33,194 nt of DNA, from positions 1 through 33,194 of the forward strand of contig VGOG01000013.1 of NCBI GenBank assembly GCA_016875995.1, given 5' to 3'. Made by a program: the position numbers and the translations under genes. Of this stretch, positions 22,991-30,957 are shown piece after piece. The notes under the pieces were generated by a model. It saw only the letters and a program-made list of their open reading frames with translations, made no database searches and was not told the DNA's origin. Origin of the DNA: Chloroflexota bacterium. Its GTDB lineage: Bacteria > Chloroflexota > Anaerolineae > VGOG01. Numbering within the stretch: the stretch's first letter is position 1; each line of letters opens with the position of its first letter.

Positions 22991-24454
22991 CTATTCGAGT
23001 GCGGCGCGGATCTCGGCCGCGGCTTCTTTCAGGGCCTGCTCGGCGGTGGCATCCCCCGTGGCGTAGCGCTGAATCGCCACCGAGACAGCACCGTTCATCA
23101 TGGCGTAGTTGGGACCGTAGACGGTGGCGGCGGGGATTTTCTCGTTCACGTCGGCGTAGATACCGTAGGTATTCTGGCCGCCGAAGAAGGAATCGGTCGC
23201 CAGGTAGATCGGGTCGTCGTAGGCGGACTTGATCGAGGGGATGAAGCCGCTGATGGCGAACATCTTGTTCACGCTATCGGGCCGACCAAGAGCGAACTCG
23301 GCGAAGGCCCAGGCCGCCTCGGGGTTCTGGGTTTGCGCAGGGATGACAAAGGTGGAGCCGCCATCGTTGGACGCCCGCGCCCCACCCTCCTTGTAGGCTG
23401 GCATGTAGGCCACACCCCACTTGCCGGCCGTGCCGGGGGCGATCCAGCTCTTCAGGAAGACGTCCATCCACGAGGCCTCGATGAGGGTGGCGATAGCGTT
23501 CTCACCTTCCGGCGCGCCCAGTTCGGCGTACCAGGGATCGGTCCACTCCAGCGCATCAGAGACCAGGTTTTCCTCCCAGAACTGGCCCAACATCTCCAGG
23601 GTGGCGATGTTCTCAGGGCTGTCCACGGTCACCTCGCCGGTATCGGCGTCGTAATAGCCCAGGCCTTGCTGCCAGAGGACCATCTCGTACAGGCGGCCGT
23701 AGTTGTTGGCCTTGTTGTGGGCGAAGCAGTAGTTGCCGGTCGTCTCCTTGATGGTCCGGCAGGCCTCCAGGTAGTCGCCCCAGGTGGCGATGGTGTCGCT
23801 CACCCCGGTCGGGTCGGTGGGCAGGCCGGCCGCCCCGAAGACATCGCGGCGGTAGTACATCACCACCGGGCCGCCGTCCCACGGGAAGCAGTAGTACTTG
23901 CCGTCCTTCTCGCAGTCCACCAGCTTGTATTCGACCAGGTCATCCATGTACGGCTGGAGCGCGTCCGTCAAGTCGAGCCGGCCGCCTAGATGGACGTACT
24001 CGGCCACGTGGCTGCTCTCCACCAGGCAGACGTCTGGCGCACCCTCGCCGGCGGTGAGGGCCAGGGGCAGGTTGGTGTAGACGGCTGGGGGGGCGTAGTA
24101 CTCAATCGCTACCTCCACATCGGGGTAGACCCCATTGAAGTCCTTGACGATGCCCGCCGCCTCAAGGGTGTCGCGGATGGCCGCCGTCCAGCCCCAGAGC
24201 AGGATCTTGCCCTTGGGCTTCGGTTTTTCCGGCAAGGGAGTCGGGGTCACCACTTTCTCGACCACCTTTTCGACCTCGACGGTTTCGACGACCTTCTTCT
24301 CGACCACCTTCTCCTTCTCCACCTCGACGGTAACCGGAACCTCTTTCTCGACGACTACCTGTTTCTCGATCACCTGAGGGGTAGCTGGGGCACAGGCGAC
24401 TAAGAAGCTGGCCAATGTGACCCCAACCAGGAACAATGTTGCTAACCTCTTCAT
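22991..24454 (-). CDS. Extracellular sugar-binding lipoprotein, family 1 (MalE/UgpB type)
   Basis: A 487-residue lipoprotein. Signal peptide MKRLATLFLVGVTLASFLVA ends at lipobox LVAC with lipidated C21. Residues about 28-82 are a low-complexity linker made of repeated V-E-K/V-V-E-K units ending in TPTPLPEKP, a style common in Chloroflexota lipoproteins, which would hold the domain away from the membrane. The rest is a solute-binding protein with GKILLWGW at its start, APDVCLVESSHVAEYV, and CFPWDGGPVVMYYRRDVFGAAGLP. The ATG follows AGGAGGAG. It follows LacI 2 in the operon and delivers its ligand to the two permeases downstream. An oligosaccharide ligand is likely. Confidence 0.94.
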   Translation of the reverse strand: MKRLATLFLVGVTLASFLVACAPATPQVIEKQVVVEKEVPVTVEVEKEKVVEKKVVETVEVEKVVEKVVTPTPLPEKPKPKGKILLWGWTAAIRDTLEAAGIVKDFNGVYPDVEVAIEYYAPPAVYTNLPLALTAGEGAPDVCLVESSHVAEYVHLGGRLDLTDALQPYMDDLVEYKLVDCEKDGKYYCFPWDGGPVVMYYRRDVFGAAGLPTDPTGVSDTIATWGDYLEACRTIKETTGNYCFAHNKANNYGRLYEMVLWQQGLGYYDADTGEVTVDSPENIATLEMLGQFWEENLVSDALEWTDPWYAELGAPEGENAIATLIEASWMDVFLKSWIAPGTAGKWGVAYMPAYKEGGARASNDGGSTFVIPAQTQNPEAAWAFAEFALGRPDSVNKMFAISGFIPSIKSAYDDPIYLATDSFFGGQNTYGIYADVNEKIPAATVYGPNYAMMNGAVSVAIQRYATGDATAEQALKEAAAEIRAALE

Positions 24455-24487
24455 TTTCGCTCTCCTCCTGAGTTTTGAGTTTGACTG

Positions 24488-24510
24488 GCGACGCTCTCAG
24501 CGAGCGTCGC
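24488..24510. promoter_or_regulatory. Stem-loop between LacI 2 and binding protein 2
   Basis: Nine-bp perfect arms GCGACGCTC and GAGCGTCGC with loop TCAGC. No T-run follows on the minus strand. It may limit read-through or stabilise the binding-protein message. Confidence 0.6.
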
Positions 24511-24559
24511 TATTATGGACCAACGAGAATAGACGATTCACCCACCTCCTTTCTTCACA

Positions 24560-25567
24560 TCAACTGCCGCACGTTTCCCGTCGAATTAACTCTGTTGTCA
24601 GCAAAACCTCCTTTCTCTCCACAGCGGAGCCGTTGACGAGTTGGATCAAGAGCTGCGTGGCTACCTCGCCTACCCGTTGCATGGGCTGACGTATCGTCGT
24701 CAGGGATGGATGGCAGTAGGCAGCGGCTGGAATATCATCGTAGCCGACCAGGGCCACATCGTCGGGGATCCTTCGCCCTGCCTCTCGCAGAGCCCTCATC
24801 GCTCCGATGGCCATCTGGTCGTTCTGGGCGAATAGGGCGGTGATCTGTGGGGACTTGGCCAACAGGCGATGCATCGCCTCGTAGCCACTTTGATAGGACC
24901 AATCCGCATACTCGACCAGAGAGGCGTCAAAGGGTATACCCGCCCTACTCAAAGCCAATTTGTAGCCTTCGGCTCTATCGTTCACCGATTTCCAGCCAGC
25001 GGGGCCGGTGATCATGCCGATCTTACGGTGCCCCAGCTCGATGAGACATTCCGTAGCTTGCAAGCCGCCATCAATATTGTCCACGTCCACCACCGTCAGC
25101 TTTTCGCCTGGCAACCAATAGGCCGTGGTGACCAGTGGCACGTCCTGCTGGATCAGTGAGACGATGTGACGGCTGTCCTCTTCCGTGCTGGGGCGGGCAA
25201 AGAGGATACCGTCCACCTGCCTTTCGGTCAGCAGCCTCAAGTATTCGGGCTCGTCAGCCGGGTTCCGCTCGGTGCTGCAGAGCATGAAGAAGTATCCCTG
25301 CTTTCTGGCCTCCACTTCGGCTCCAACGATGACCTGGGTAAAGAAATAATCGCTGAAATCGGCGGTGATCAGGCCCAGCGTATACGTCCTCTTGGAGACC
25401 AGACCGCGAGCGATGGCGCTGGGTTGATAGCCCAGTTCCTCGATCACCTGCCACACCCGCCGTCGGGTGTCCTCAGCCACATCCGGCCTGTTATTTATCA
25501 CCCGGGATACCGTCTGATAAGACACCACGGCTGCGGCGGCAACATCCTGAATAGTCACCCTTTTCAT
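24560..25567 (-). CDS. LacI-family transcriptional regulator 2
   Basis: A 335-residue regulator. The helix-turn-helix TIQDVAAAAVVSYQTVSRVIN is at 4-24, hinge QVIEELGYQPSAIARGLVS, and the effector domain has GLITADFSDYFFTQVIVGAE, GGLQATECLIELGHRKIGMITG and VGYDDIPAAAYCHPSLTTIRQP. GGAGAG lies 7 bases before the ATG. It heads the MalF/MalG-type transporter operon behind a consensus promoter whose start site is covered by a double operator, so self-repression and control of the transporter, and perhaps of the catabolic genes, is likely. The effector is unknown. Confidence 0.93.
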   Translation of the reverse strand: MKRVTIQDVAAAAVVSYQTVSRVINNRPDVAEDTRRRVWQVIEELGYQPSAIARGLVSKRTYTLGLITADFSDYFFTQVIVGAEVEARKQGYFFMLCSTERNPADEPEYLRLLTERQVDGILFARPSTEEDSRHIVSLIQQDVPLVTTAYWLPGEKLTVVDVDNIDGGLQATECLIELGHRKIGMITGPAGWKSVNDRAEGYKLALSRAGIPFDASLVEYADWSYQSGYEAMHRLLAKSPQITALFAQNDQMAIGAMRALREAGRRIPDDVALVGYDDIPAAAYCHPSLTTIRQPMQRVGEVATQLLIQLVNGSAVERKEVLLTTELIRRETCGS

Positions 25568-25586
25568 AGCTCATCTCTCCGTTATC

Positions 25587-25610
25587 GTGAACGTTCCCGT
25601 GAACGTTCAC
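25587..25610. promoter_or_regulatory. Double LacI-type operator at the regulator 2 promoter
   Basis: GTGAACGTTC, then CCGT, then GAACGTTCAC: perfect 10-bp arms. The right part, GTGAACGTTCAC, is itself a perfect palindrome with the AACGTT core typical of LacI-family sites. A second AACGTT core lies exactly 12 bases to the left. The site starts directly after the -10 box. Confidence 0.85.
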
Positions 25611-25639
25611 ATTATATCACAAAAATCGCTTTTTGTCAA
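25611..25639 (-). promoter_or_regulatory. Consensus sigma70 promoter of regulator 2 operon
   Basis: Minus strand: -35 TTGACA (25639-25634), 17-base spacer, -10 TATAAT (25616-25611). All twelve bases and the spacing match the consensus. Transcription should begin near 25604, inside the operator. Confidence 0.92.
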
Positions 25640-25644
25640 TACCC

Positions 25645-25684
25645 AAAAAACTAAGGGCTTGCACAACAGTTGGGTGCAAGCCCT
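25645..25684 (-). terminator. Intrinsic terminator after the AMIN-like lipoprotein gene
   Basis: Minus strand: 11-bp perfect stem AGGGCTTGCAC/GTGCAAGCCCT (25684-25654) with a 9-base loop, then TAGTTTTTT. It lies 55 bases past the lipoprotein stop and separates that unit from the LacI 2 promoter, whose -35 box begins only 6 bases further on. Confidence 0.9.
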
Positions 25685-25738
25685 AAGGTGTAGGGGAGAA
25701 GTATGAGGAGGATCCCAATCAGTCCCTGTGCCAATCGG

Positions 25739-26443
25739 TCAGTCACCTTGCAGCACGTCTATGACAATGCGCACGGGATCTGTCAACTCATACACTTCAT
25801 ACAGCGAAGGCTTCTTGAGCCCGATGGAGAAGCCCAGATGGGCGTCGCTGAAGGTCGGGTACAAGCCGATGCGGGTTACCAGAGGATTGTCAGGCGGGGT
25901 GATAGGCAATCGTCGGCCGAGGGGAAAGTCGTAAGCATACACATCGCTCATTACCAGATCAATACGCGCCACGCCCCACGAAAGGTCGTGGCCCAGGGGA
26001 AAGGGCTCGGCGGCGTTGTCCACCTGGACAGCCTCAAAGAAGGGGACGTGATCGCCGGGCTCAGCCATCTCCCACACCACTCGCAAGCGGTCTGGATGCA
26101 GGTGGTAGCGTACGTCGGCCAGGTTCCATATTGCCCCCAATTTGCCCCCTTGCCGCGTCACGCCCAGATAGGCGGAGGGGGTCGGCAATGGCGTGTTGGT
26201 AGGCGTCGGAGGTTGCGGCGTGGGCGTGCTGGTGGGCGCCTCGGGTCGTGGAGTCGGTGTGGGGTAGGGCGTGTACGTGGGCGCGGGGGGGACGGGCGTA
26301 TAAGTCGGGTACGGTGTGTAGGTCGGCAGCGGCTGCGGGGTGACGTAGACGACGACGGTCTCCTCGATGACCTCAGGCGTGGGCTGAGAGCACGCTGGCA
26401 GCAACAAGATGAGAATCAGAGCCAAGACGGTTAGACGTTTCAT
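25739..26443 (-). CDS. Lipoprotein with Pro/Thr-rich linker and AMIN-like domain
   Basis: A 234-residue secreted protein. The start at 26443 gives signal peptide MKRLTVLALILILLLPA and lipobox LPAC with lipidated C18; GGGAGGG lies 9 bases upstream. Residues about 35-88 are repeats of PTYTPYP and PTPTP, a flexible surface spacer. The C-terminal part ends YEVYELTDPVRIVIDVLQGD, which resembles the AMIN domain found in envelope proteins and amidases; I am only moderately sure of this. It is the last gene of the four-gene unit from the alcohol dehydrogenase, with a 21-base gap from the FAD oxidoreductase and a terminator behind it. The function is unknown, presumably cell-envelope attached. Confidence 0.8.
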   Translation of the reverse strand: MKRLTVLALILILLLPACSQPTPEVIEETVVVYVTPQPLPTYTPYPTYTPVPPAPTYTPYPTPTPRPEAPTSTPTPQPPTPTNTPLPTPSAYLGVTRQGGKLGAIWNLADVRYHLHPDRLRVVWEMAEPGDHVPFFEAVQVDNAAEPFPLGHDLSWGVARIDLVMSDVYAYDFPLGRRLPITPPDNPLVTRIGLYPTFSDAHLGFSIGLKKPSLYEVYELTDPVRIVIDVLQGD

Positions 26444-26464
26444 GGTATGTATCCCTCCCAAAGT

Positions 26465-28021
26465 TCACGGCAAGTCTATCGAAAACGGCTTCCCGCCCCG
26501 GTGACACAGAAGCTGTACCACGTGGCGGCCAGAATAGAGGCTGGGAGGCACACCGCCGCCCGGCATCACCCACTGCCCGGCCATGTAAAAGTTGGTCAGG
26601 CCAGGCAGGGTCCTTGCTATCCGCGTATTGATCACTTCCGGCGTCGGCAGCCAGCCCATGTAGGCTCCCCGGTGATTCCGCGTGTAGCGCCACCAGGTGT
26701 AAGGCGTGGCCACGTCGGTCATCTCTACCTGGGACGAAATGGCGGGGTAATGCGCCTCCAGCCGCTCCAGAAGCTCCACCGCCACCCGCTCCTTCTCGGC
26801 GTCGTAACGCGGCCGGTCCTGGCGCAGCTCGTTCCAGAAGTCCCACTCCGTCTCGAACGAGACCTGGACCACCGTCTTGCCTGGCGGAGCGAATCGGTCA
26901 CTGTAGTTGAAGATGCGGACTATGATCCAATCAATCACCTGGTTGCCCACGGCGAAGGGCCGCTCCAGCTTGATGATACTCATCCACGGTTCACCCGTGA
27001 ATTCCCGCGCCACCCCAAAGCTGGCCATGACCAGGGGGCGGATCAGTTTCCAGTTTCTGTAGCGGTTCCCGATTTTCTCATCCACGTAGCGACCGCCCAG
27101 CAGCTTGAAGATGGTGCTGTAACCATCGGCGGCGGAGACCACCACGTCGGCGCGGTGCTCGCGGCCGTCGGCCAGGCGCACGCCCACGGCTCGGTCGTCC
27201 CGCCCCCCCCTCCCCCCCAACTTTGGGGGGGAAGGGGGGGCGGGGAGGGGAGACTCCTCCACCAGAACTTCCTCGACGGTGGCTTTGTAGGTCACCCGCC
27301 CGCCCAGGTCCTGGTAGCGCTTCTCGATGGGCAGCACGAAGTCGAGGCACCCCCCTTCCAGCAGTCCCAGTTGTCCGTCCGCCAGCAGTGCCAGAATCAT
27401 GAAGATGAACCAGGCCGGCACCTCTGGCAGGAACAGGTACTTGATACACTCCCGCAGCCAGGGGTCATGAATGGCCTGTACGTAGTCGGCGACCGGCCTG
27501 GAGTACTTGCCGATCATGTACCTGAACAGCCGACGCATGACCCACATCTCTTTGAGTTGCTCCAGGAGGCCAACCAACTCAGGAGGCTTGCTCATTCCTG
27601 CTTCGCTCAGGTCGAGCCCCTGCATGGCGCGAGCGCCGGCGATCAGCTCGTCAACGATCCGGGCATCAGTTGGTGAGAGGGCCTTCAAGTCATCGGCCAG
27701 GCGGTCGAGGTTCTGGGTGACCAGCACACTGCGTCCGCTCACTTCGTCGGTGAAGCGGCCGTAGGTGGTCATGTCCACGCAGCGGGCGGTAATGCCCAAC
27801 TCGCGGTACAACTCGTAGAGCGCGGTGCCTGGTTTGTGCCCCATGACAAAGTGGATGCCACCGTCAATGAGGTAGCCCTGGCGTTTCCAGGCCGGAGCCA
27901 CCCCGCCCGGCTTGCTGTGGTGTTCGAAGATGTGGCTTTGATAGCCGTTCATCTGGGCGTAGCAGCCGGTGGACAGGCCGGCCAGCCCGGCTCCGATGAT
28001 GACGAGCGTTTTCTCAGCCAC
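26465..28021 (-). CDS. Phytoene-desaturase-like FAD-dependent oxidoreductase
   Basis: A 518-residue flavoprotein of the CrtI/retinol-saturase-like group. The dinucleotide motif VIIGAGLAGLSTGCYAQ is at 8-24 (G10, G12, G15), followed by a glutamate at the end of beta 2 (IFEHHSKPGG). GGIHFVMGHKPGT and the C-terminal TNFYMAGQWVMPGGGVPPSLYSGR are typical of the family. The GTG start at 28021 is supported by GAGGAGG upstream and overlaps the preceding gene by 8 bases. Residues about 254-273 (PLPAPPSPPKLGGRGGRDDR) are encoded by a G/C-run palindrome inserted in frame between VEEV and AVGVRLADG. Substrate is unknown; no other carotenoid genes are seen, so a carotenoid role is not supported. Confidence 0.87.
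   Translation of the reverse strand: MAEKTLVIIGAGLAGLSTGCYAQMNGYQSHIFEHHSKPGGVAPAWKRQGYLIDGGIHFVMGHKPGTALYELYRELGITARCVDMTTYGRFTDEVSGRSVLVTQNLDRLADDLKALSPTDARIVDELIAGARAMQGLDLSEAGMSKPPELVGLLEQLKEMWVMRRLFRYMIGKYSRPVADYVQAIHDPWLRECIKYLFLPEVPAWFIFMILALLADGQLGLLEGGCLDFVLPIEKRYQDLGGRVTYKATVEEVLVEESPLPAPPSPPKLGGRGGRDDRAVGVRLADGREHRADVVVSAADGYSTIFKLLGGRYVDEKIGNRYRNWKLIRPLVMASFGVAREFTGEPWMSIIKLERPFAVGNQVIDWIIVRIFNYSDRFAPPGKTVVQVSFETEWDFWNELRQDRPRYDAEKERVAVELLERLEAHYPAISSQVEMTDVATPYTWWRYTRNHRGAYMGWLPTPEVINTRIARTLPGLTNFYMAGQWVMPGGGVPPSLYSGRHVVQLLCHRGGKPFSIDLP
27201..27250. repeat. G/C-run palindrome inside the FAD oxidoreductase gene, in frame
   Basis: Runs of eight and seven C separated by T, a short AT loop, then two G7 runs separated by AA, then CGGGGAGGGG. 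The arms are mutually complementary. It encodes the Pro-then-Gly insert at residues about 254-273. The same architecture recurs at 30559-30657 and, decayed, at 18731-18770. Confidence 0.85.
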
Positions 28022-29504
28022 CTTCCCTCCTCTGTCGCAGCAGCATCTTTCCACCTGGATCAGGGACGTATTCCATCGGGCCTTGCGGAATGAGATTCTC
28101 CACCTCCAGGTAGCCAGCGTCCATGTATTCCCACATCACCTGGAACGGGGCCCTGCCGGGCAGCCACTTCTCTACGATGGCCACACCGTGGCCGGGCAGA
28201 ACCGTGAACACCACCGGGCGCGGATCCCCTGGATTCCGCAACGCCTCCGAGCGGGCAAAGGCATCTTTGATGCCCCGCGCCTGAGCATCGGTGCCACAGG
28301 AGACCGGGTAGTGGTAGTACGCCGGATCCATGGAAACGTACTCCACCCGGCGGGGATCGTAGGCGGCCATGCCGCGGTGGCCGTGCAGCTTGGAGCGCAC
28401 CACGGGCACCGGCCCACAGATGCCCCACGCTGGGTCGAGGCTGATGGTGGGCAGCGGACTATCCATGTCCATCATCTCCACCGCTTCGGTGGAAGGAGGG
28501 TCGTTGCGCTTCCCCTCCACCTGGCGCACCAGGGCTCCTTGTCCGTCGGGCCGCACCCCCACGATCACCGCCAGGTCATCTTCGGTGATGCTCCCCTTGT
28601 GTACCGGGCGGGCGCTACCGGTCACGGTGGTGATGAGAGCCCCCAGCGACGGGTCCCAGGTGGCAAAGCAGCCCTCGCTGTATTGCTCGGCCACTGCGTC
28701 CGACACCACCGGGACCTCCACCAGGTCGGCGATGCGCACCATCTCGGTGAAAAAGTTGCGGTGGCCCAGTTGCCGGGCGGCCTCACACATGGCGGCGGGC
28801 GTCCCGATGCCTTGCCAGAGGGTGCGGGGGATGATGCCTTCTACCACCTGGTGCTGGTTCACCTCGCTGGTGCAGAGGGTAGTCACCGTGCGCAGCACGA
28901 TGTCCTCGTAGAAGGCTTCCAGGTCACCTGCCTCGCTGCGGGGATGGGCGCCCACCAGGTCAAAGTGGTACGCTACCAGCGGGCGGTCGTCCCCCACCAC
29001 CAGAAGCACGCGAATGCTCTTGGTCTGAGCCTGCACCACCCGCTCCAGCGCCAGAATGGGTCCGCCACGGCGGCCTTGCTCGAAGAGGACGCGATAGGCG
29101 TGGGGGGCCAGGCCCGCAAAATCGTAGTCGGCCGGGTCGGGTGGCTTCTTGGCCAACACGGTCTGGAAGTGATCCAGCAATTCCTGAAGCCTGGTGGGGG
29201 ACACCTGCACCAGGGTATAGACGGTAGGAGCGTGGCTCAGATCAAAGTGCCGCCGGGCGAAGAGGGTCAGCGACTCGCGCCAATGCAGAGGTTCGCCAAA
29301 GGGGGCGGAGGTCAAGATGACGTCGGTGTCATCGTCGGGCATCGTCTGGACTTCATGCCCCAAACGATGGAAATGACGCTTCAGGCCCTCCATCACCTCT
29401 TCCAGCAGAGGTGTCAGCGGCCCCGGCACGAAAGCCACGTGCATCTCGTGCAACCACGGATGCGTGGGTTTGCCGGTTGTGGATTCCTCACATGCTGTGC
29501 TCAT
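28014..29504 (-). CDS. Unrecognised 496-aa protein
   Basis: I do not recognise this protein. It starts MSTACEESTTGKPTH from 29504, with GAAGGAG 9 bases upstream, and has no signal peptide or membrane segments. Visible stretches: HVAFVPGPLTPLLEEVMEG near 25-43, DVILTSAPFGEPLHW, VVGDDRPLVAYHFDLVGAHP, FYEDIVLRTVTTLCTSEVNQ, KLHGHRGMAAYDPRRVEYV and a C-terminal VIVEK-type region rich in Pro and Gly. The composition looks like a folded cytosolic enzyme with several His/Cys positions, but no known catalytic motif is obvious. Gaps are 31 bases to the upstream dehydrogenase and an 8-base overlap with the downstream FAD oxidoreductase, so the three probably act in one redox pathway. It codes like its neighbours, with no sign of decay. 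Confidence 0.8.
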   Translation of the reverse strand: MSTACEESTTGKPTHPWLHEMHVAFVPGPLTPLLEEVMEGLKRHFHRLGHEVQTMPDDDTDVILTSAPFGEPLHWRESLTLFARRHFDLSHAPTVYTLVQVSPTRLQELLDHFQTVLAKKPPDPADYDFAGLAPHAYRVLFEQGRRGGPILALERVVQAQTKSIRVLLVVGDDRPLVAYHFDLVGAHPRSEAGDLEAFYEDIVLRTVTTLCTSEVNQHQVVEGIIPRTLWQGIGTPAAMCEAARQLGHRNFFTEMVRIADLVEVPVVSDAVAEQYSEGCFATWDPSLGALITTVTGSARPVHKGSITEDDLAVIVGVRPDGQGALVRQVEGKRNDPPSTEAVEMMDMDSPLPTISLDPAWGICGPVPVVRSKLHGHRGMAAYDPRRVEYVSMDPAYYHYPVSCGTDAQARGIKDAFARSEALRNPGDPRPVVFTVLPGHGVAIVEKWLPGRAPFQVMWEYMDAGYLEVENLIPQGPMEYVPDPGGKMLLRQRREGG

Positions 29505-29535
29505 AACAAGCTTCTCCTTCCTCAAGGACAACTAC

Positions 29536-30945
29536 TCAAACCGTGTCATTGCGAGGAGCATTTTTCTGCGACGAAGCAATCTCCTCCTTGCATGTGGGGA
29601 TTGCTTCGCTTTGCTCGCAATGACAGCCTGAGGAGTCATAATCGAATACAAAGACAGACTTGACAACCTGGTGTCGGCCTTTGTCGGCCGTGACAGCCAG
29701 GGCTCGCCTATAGTCATCCAATCTGAACCGATGGGTCACCATCGGAGCCAGGTCCAGCTTGCCCTCGGCCATCCAATCCAGGGCCAACTGAAAGGTTCGC
29801 ACCCGCTGGCTCTGGAACGTCTCTGTGCTGCACCAGTAGCTGCCTTTGATCGTCAACTCGTTCAGCCAGATGGGAGTCCAGTCCACCCCTTTGGGGATGG
29901 CGGCCAGGCCCACCAGGACCACCGTGCCGCCGCTGCGGGTCAGGCGCAGGCTGTCGTCAATGCTGCTGGCGTTGCCCACGCACTCGTAAACGACGTCGGC
30001 CCCACCCACCAGGACCCGTTTGCCCAGCAGCGGTTTGTACAGCTTCCCGCCCGTGGCTTGGGCCACGGCCTGAAAATAATCTCCTTCCCGCAGATAGACG
30101 ACCTCATCGGCACCGAACCTGCAGGCCATCTCCCCCTGGAAAGGATACTTGGCCACCACGATCACCTGTGCGCGGCTACCTAACACCCGCAGCGCGGCCG
30201 CAATACATAGCCCGATGACCCCTGCTCCCAGTACCAGGACTGTATCGTCGTCCTGGGGAAGATTGCGCATCACCGCATGGAGAGCGGTGCAGAATGGTTC
30301 GACCATCAGGGCATTCTCGTCGCTGACGTTATCGGGCACGGAGAAGAGTTGAGATTGGTGAGCCACGAAGCAGGGACTCCAGCTCCCGCCCGTGTCGCGG
30401 CAGGTGCCGATGCTGAAGCCGGGCGACAGGTTCCCTGCGGCGAAGTTCTGGCACAGGGAGAACTCACCTCGCTGGCAGAACTCGCACGGCGGCTCAATGC
30501 CCCGCGTGGCACAGGGCAGCAAAGGTTCGGCCACCACCCGATGGCCGGGCGCGAAACCTTTCCCCCCCTTCATCCCCCCCAACCCTTCGACAGACCCTTC
30601 GTTTCTCTCAGGGCTTCGGCTCAGGGCAGGCTTTGGGGGGGAAAGAGGGGGGGCGCCAACCTCGGCGATGATGCCCACGTTCTCGTGGCCCAGGGTGAAG
30701 GGGAACGAGACAAAGGCCGACAGCGCCGGACTGTCTTTCAAGAAGATGGTGTTCACATCGCTGCCACAGATACCGCCGTAGCGGGTCTTGATCTTCACCC
30801 ACCGGTGGCCAGGGAGGGCAGGCTCGGGCACCTCGCGGTACTGGATCATAGCCAGGGAGCTCCAGAAAACCGGCGGGTAGACCGCGCCGACGGCTTTGGT
30901 CAGCGCATAGCGCGGGATGCTTTGGATCAGTTGGATGGCTTTCAT
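29536..30945 (-). CDS. Zinc-dependent alcohol/polyol dehydrogenase (MDR family) carrying two repeat-derived segments
   Basis: A 469-residue medium-chain dehydrogenase, longer than the usual ~350. Catalytic zinc ligands C60 (GGICGSDV), H87-E88 (LGHENVG) and probably E216; structural zinc cysteines C145, C154, C157, C165; NAD(P) motif GAGVIG at 240-245; VYECVGN near 318-324. The extra length is explained partly by repeats. Residues about 97-129 come from a composite G/C-run palindrome in the loop before FAPGHRVV, and the last 29 residues (from CHCEQSEAIP to RNDTV) are translated from a REP-like element that replaced the original stop. The core looks functional. It starts a four-gene unit; the substrate is unknown. 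Confidence 0.87.
   Translation of the reverse strand: MKAIQLIQSIPRYALTKAVGAVYPPVFWSSLAMIQYREVPEPALPGHRWVKIKTRYGGICGSDVNTIFLKDSPALSAFVSFPFTLGHENVGIIAEVGAPPLSPPKPALSRSPERNEGSVEGLGGMKGGKGFAPGHRVVAEPLLPCATRGIEPPCEFCQRGEFSLCQNFAAGNLSPGFSIGTCRDTGGSWSPCFVAHQSQLFSVPDNVSDENALMVEPFCTALHAVMRNLPQDDDTVLVLGAGVIGLCIAAALRVLGSRAQVIVVAKYPFQGEMACRFGADEVVYLREGDYFQAVAQATGGKLYKPLLGKRVLVGGADVVYECVGNASSIDDSLRLTRSGGTVVLVGLAAIPKGVDWTPIWLNELTIKGSYWCSTETFQSQRVRTFQLALDWMAEGKLDLAPMVTHRFRLDDYRRALAVTADKGRHQVVKSVFVFDYDSSGCHCEQSEAIPTCKEEIASSQKNAPRNDTV
29544..29625. repeat. Palindromic repeat (REP-like), copy 2, forming the dehydrogenase C-terminus
   Basis: Starts TGTCATTGCGAG and ends CTCGCAATGACA, inner arms GAAGCAATC and GATTGCTTCG, flank GCCTGAG, as in copy 1 at 1375-1462. 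It lies inside the dehydrogenase reading frame and provides its last 29 residues; the stop codon is 8 bases outside the element. Confidence 0.87.
30559..30657. repeat. Composite palindrome inside the dehydrogenase gene, in frame
   Basis: Outer C7/G7-run arms as at 27201-27250, with an inner part containing CCCTTCG, CTCTCAGGG and CTTCGGCTCAGGG, related to the palindrome family at 20791 and 31022. It looks like one repeat type nested inside another. It encodes residues about 97-129, including PPLSPPK and GLGGMKGGK. Confidence 0.82.
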
Positions 30946-30957
30946 TTATCTCTGTCG

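Noticed and set aside
22913-23989. Plus-strand 358-aa open frame
   Set aside because: Opposite the sugar-binding lipoprotein; composition is an antisense artefact.
27201-27250. C/G runs as simple sequencing error
   Set aside because: The runs form complementary arms, recur in other genes and keep the frame; error remains possible and a read check is suggested.
26447-27676. Plus-strand 409-aa open frame
   Set aside because: Shadow of the FAD oxidoreductase, whose dinucleotide motif and C-terminus are clear on the minus strand.
26465-28021. Carotenoid biosynthesis role for the FAD oxidoreductase
   Set aside because: Only family resemblance; no phytoene synthase, cyclase or other carotenoid gene nearby.
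27969-29663. Plus-strand 564-aa open frame
   Set aside because: Antisense to the 496-aa protein and running into the repeat; no ribosome site and no recognisable domain.
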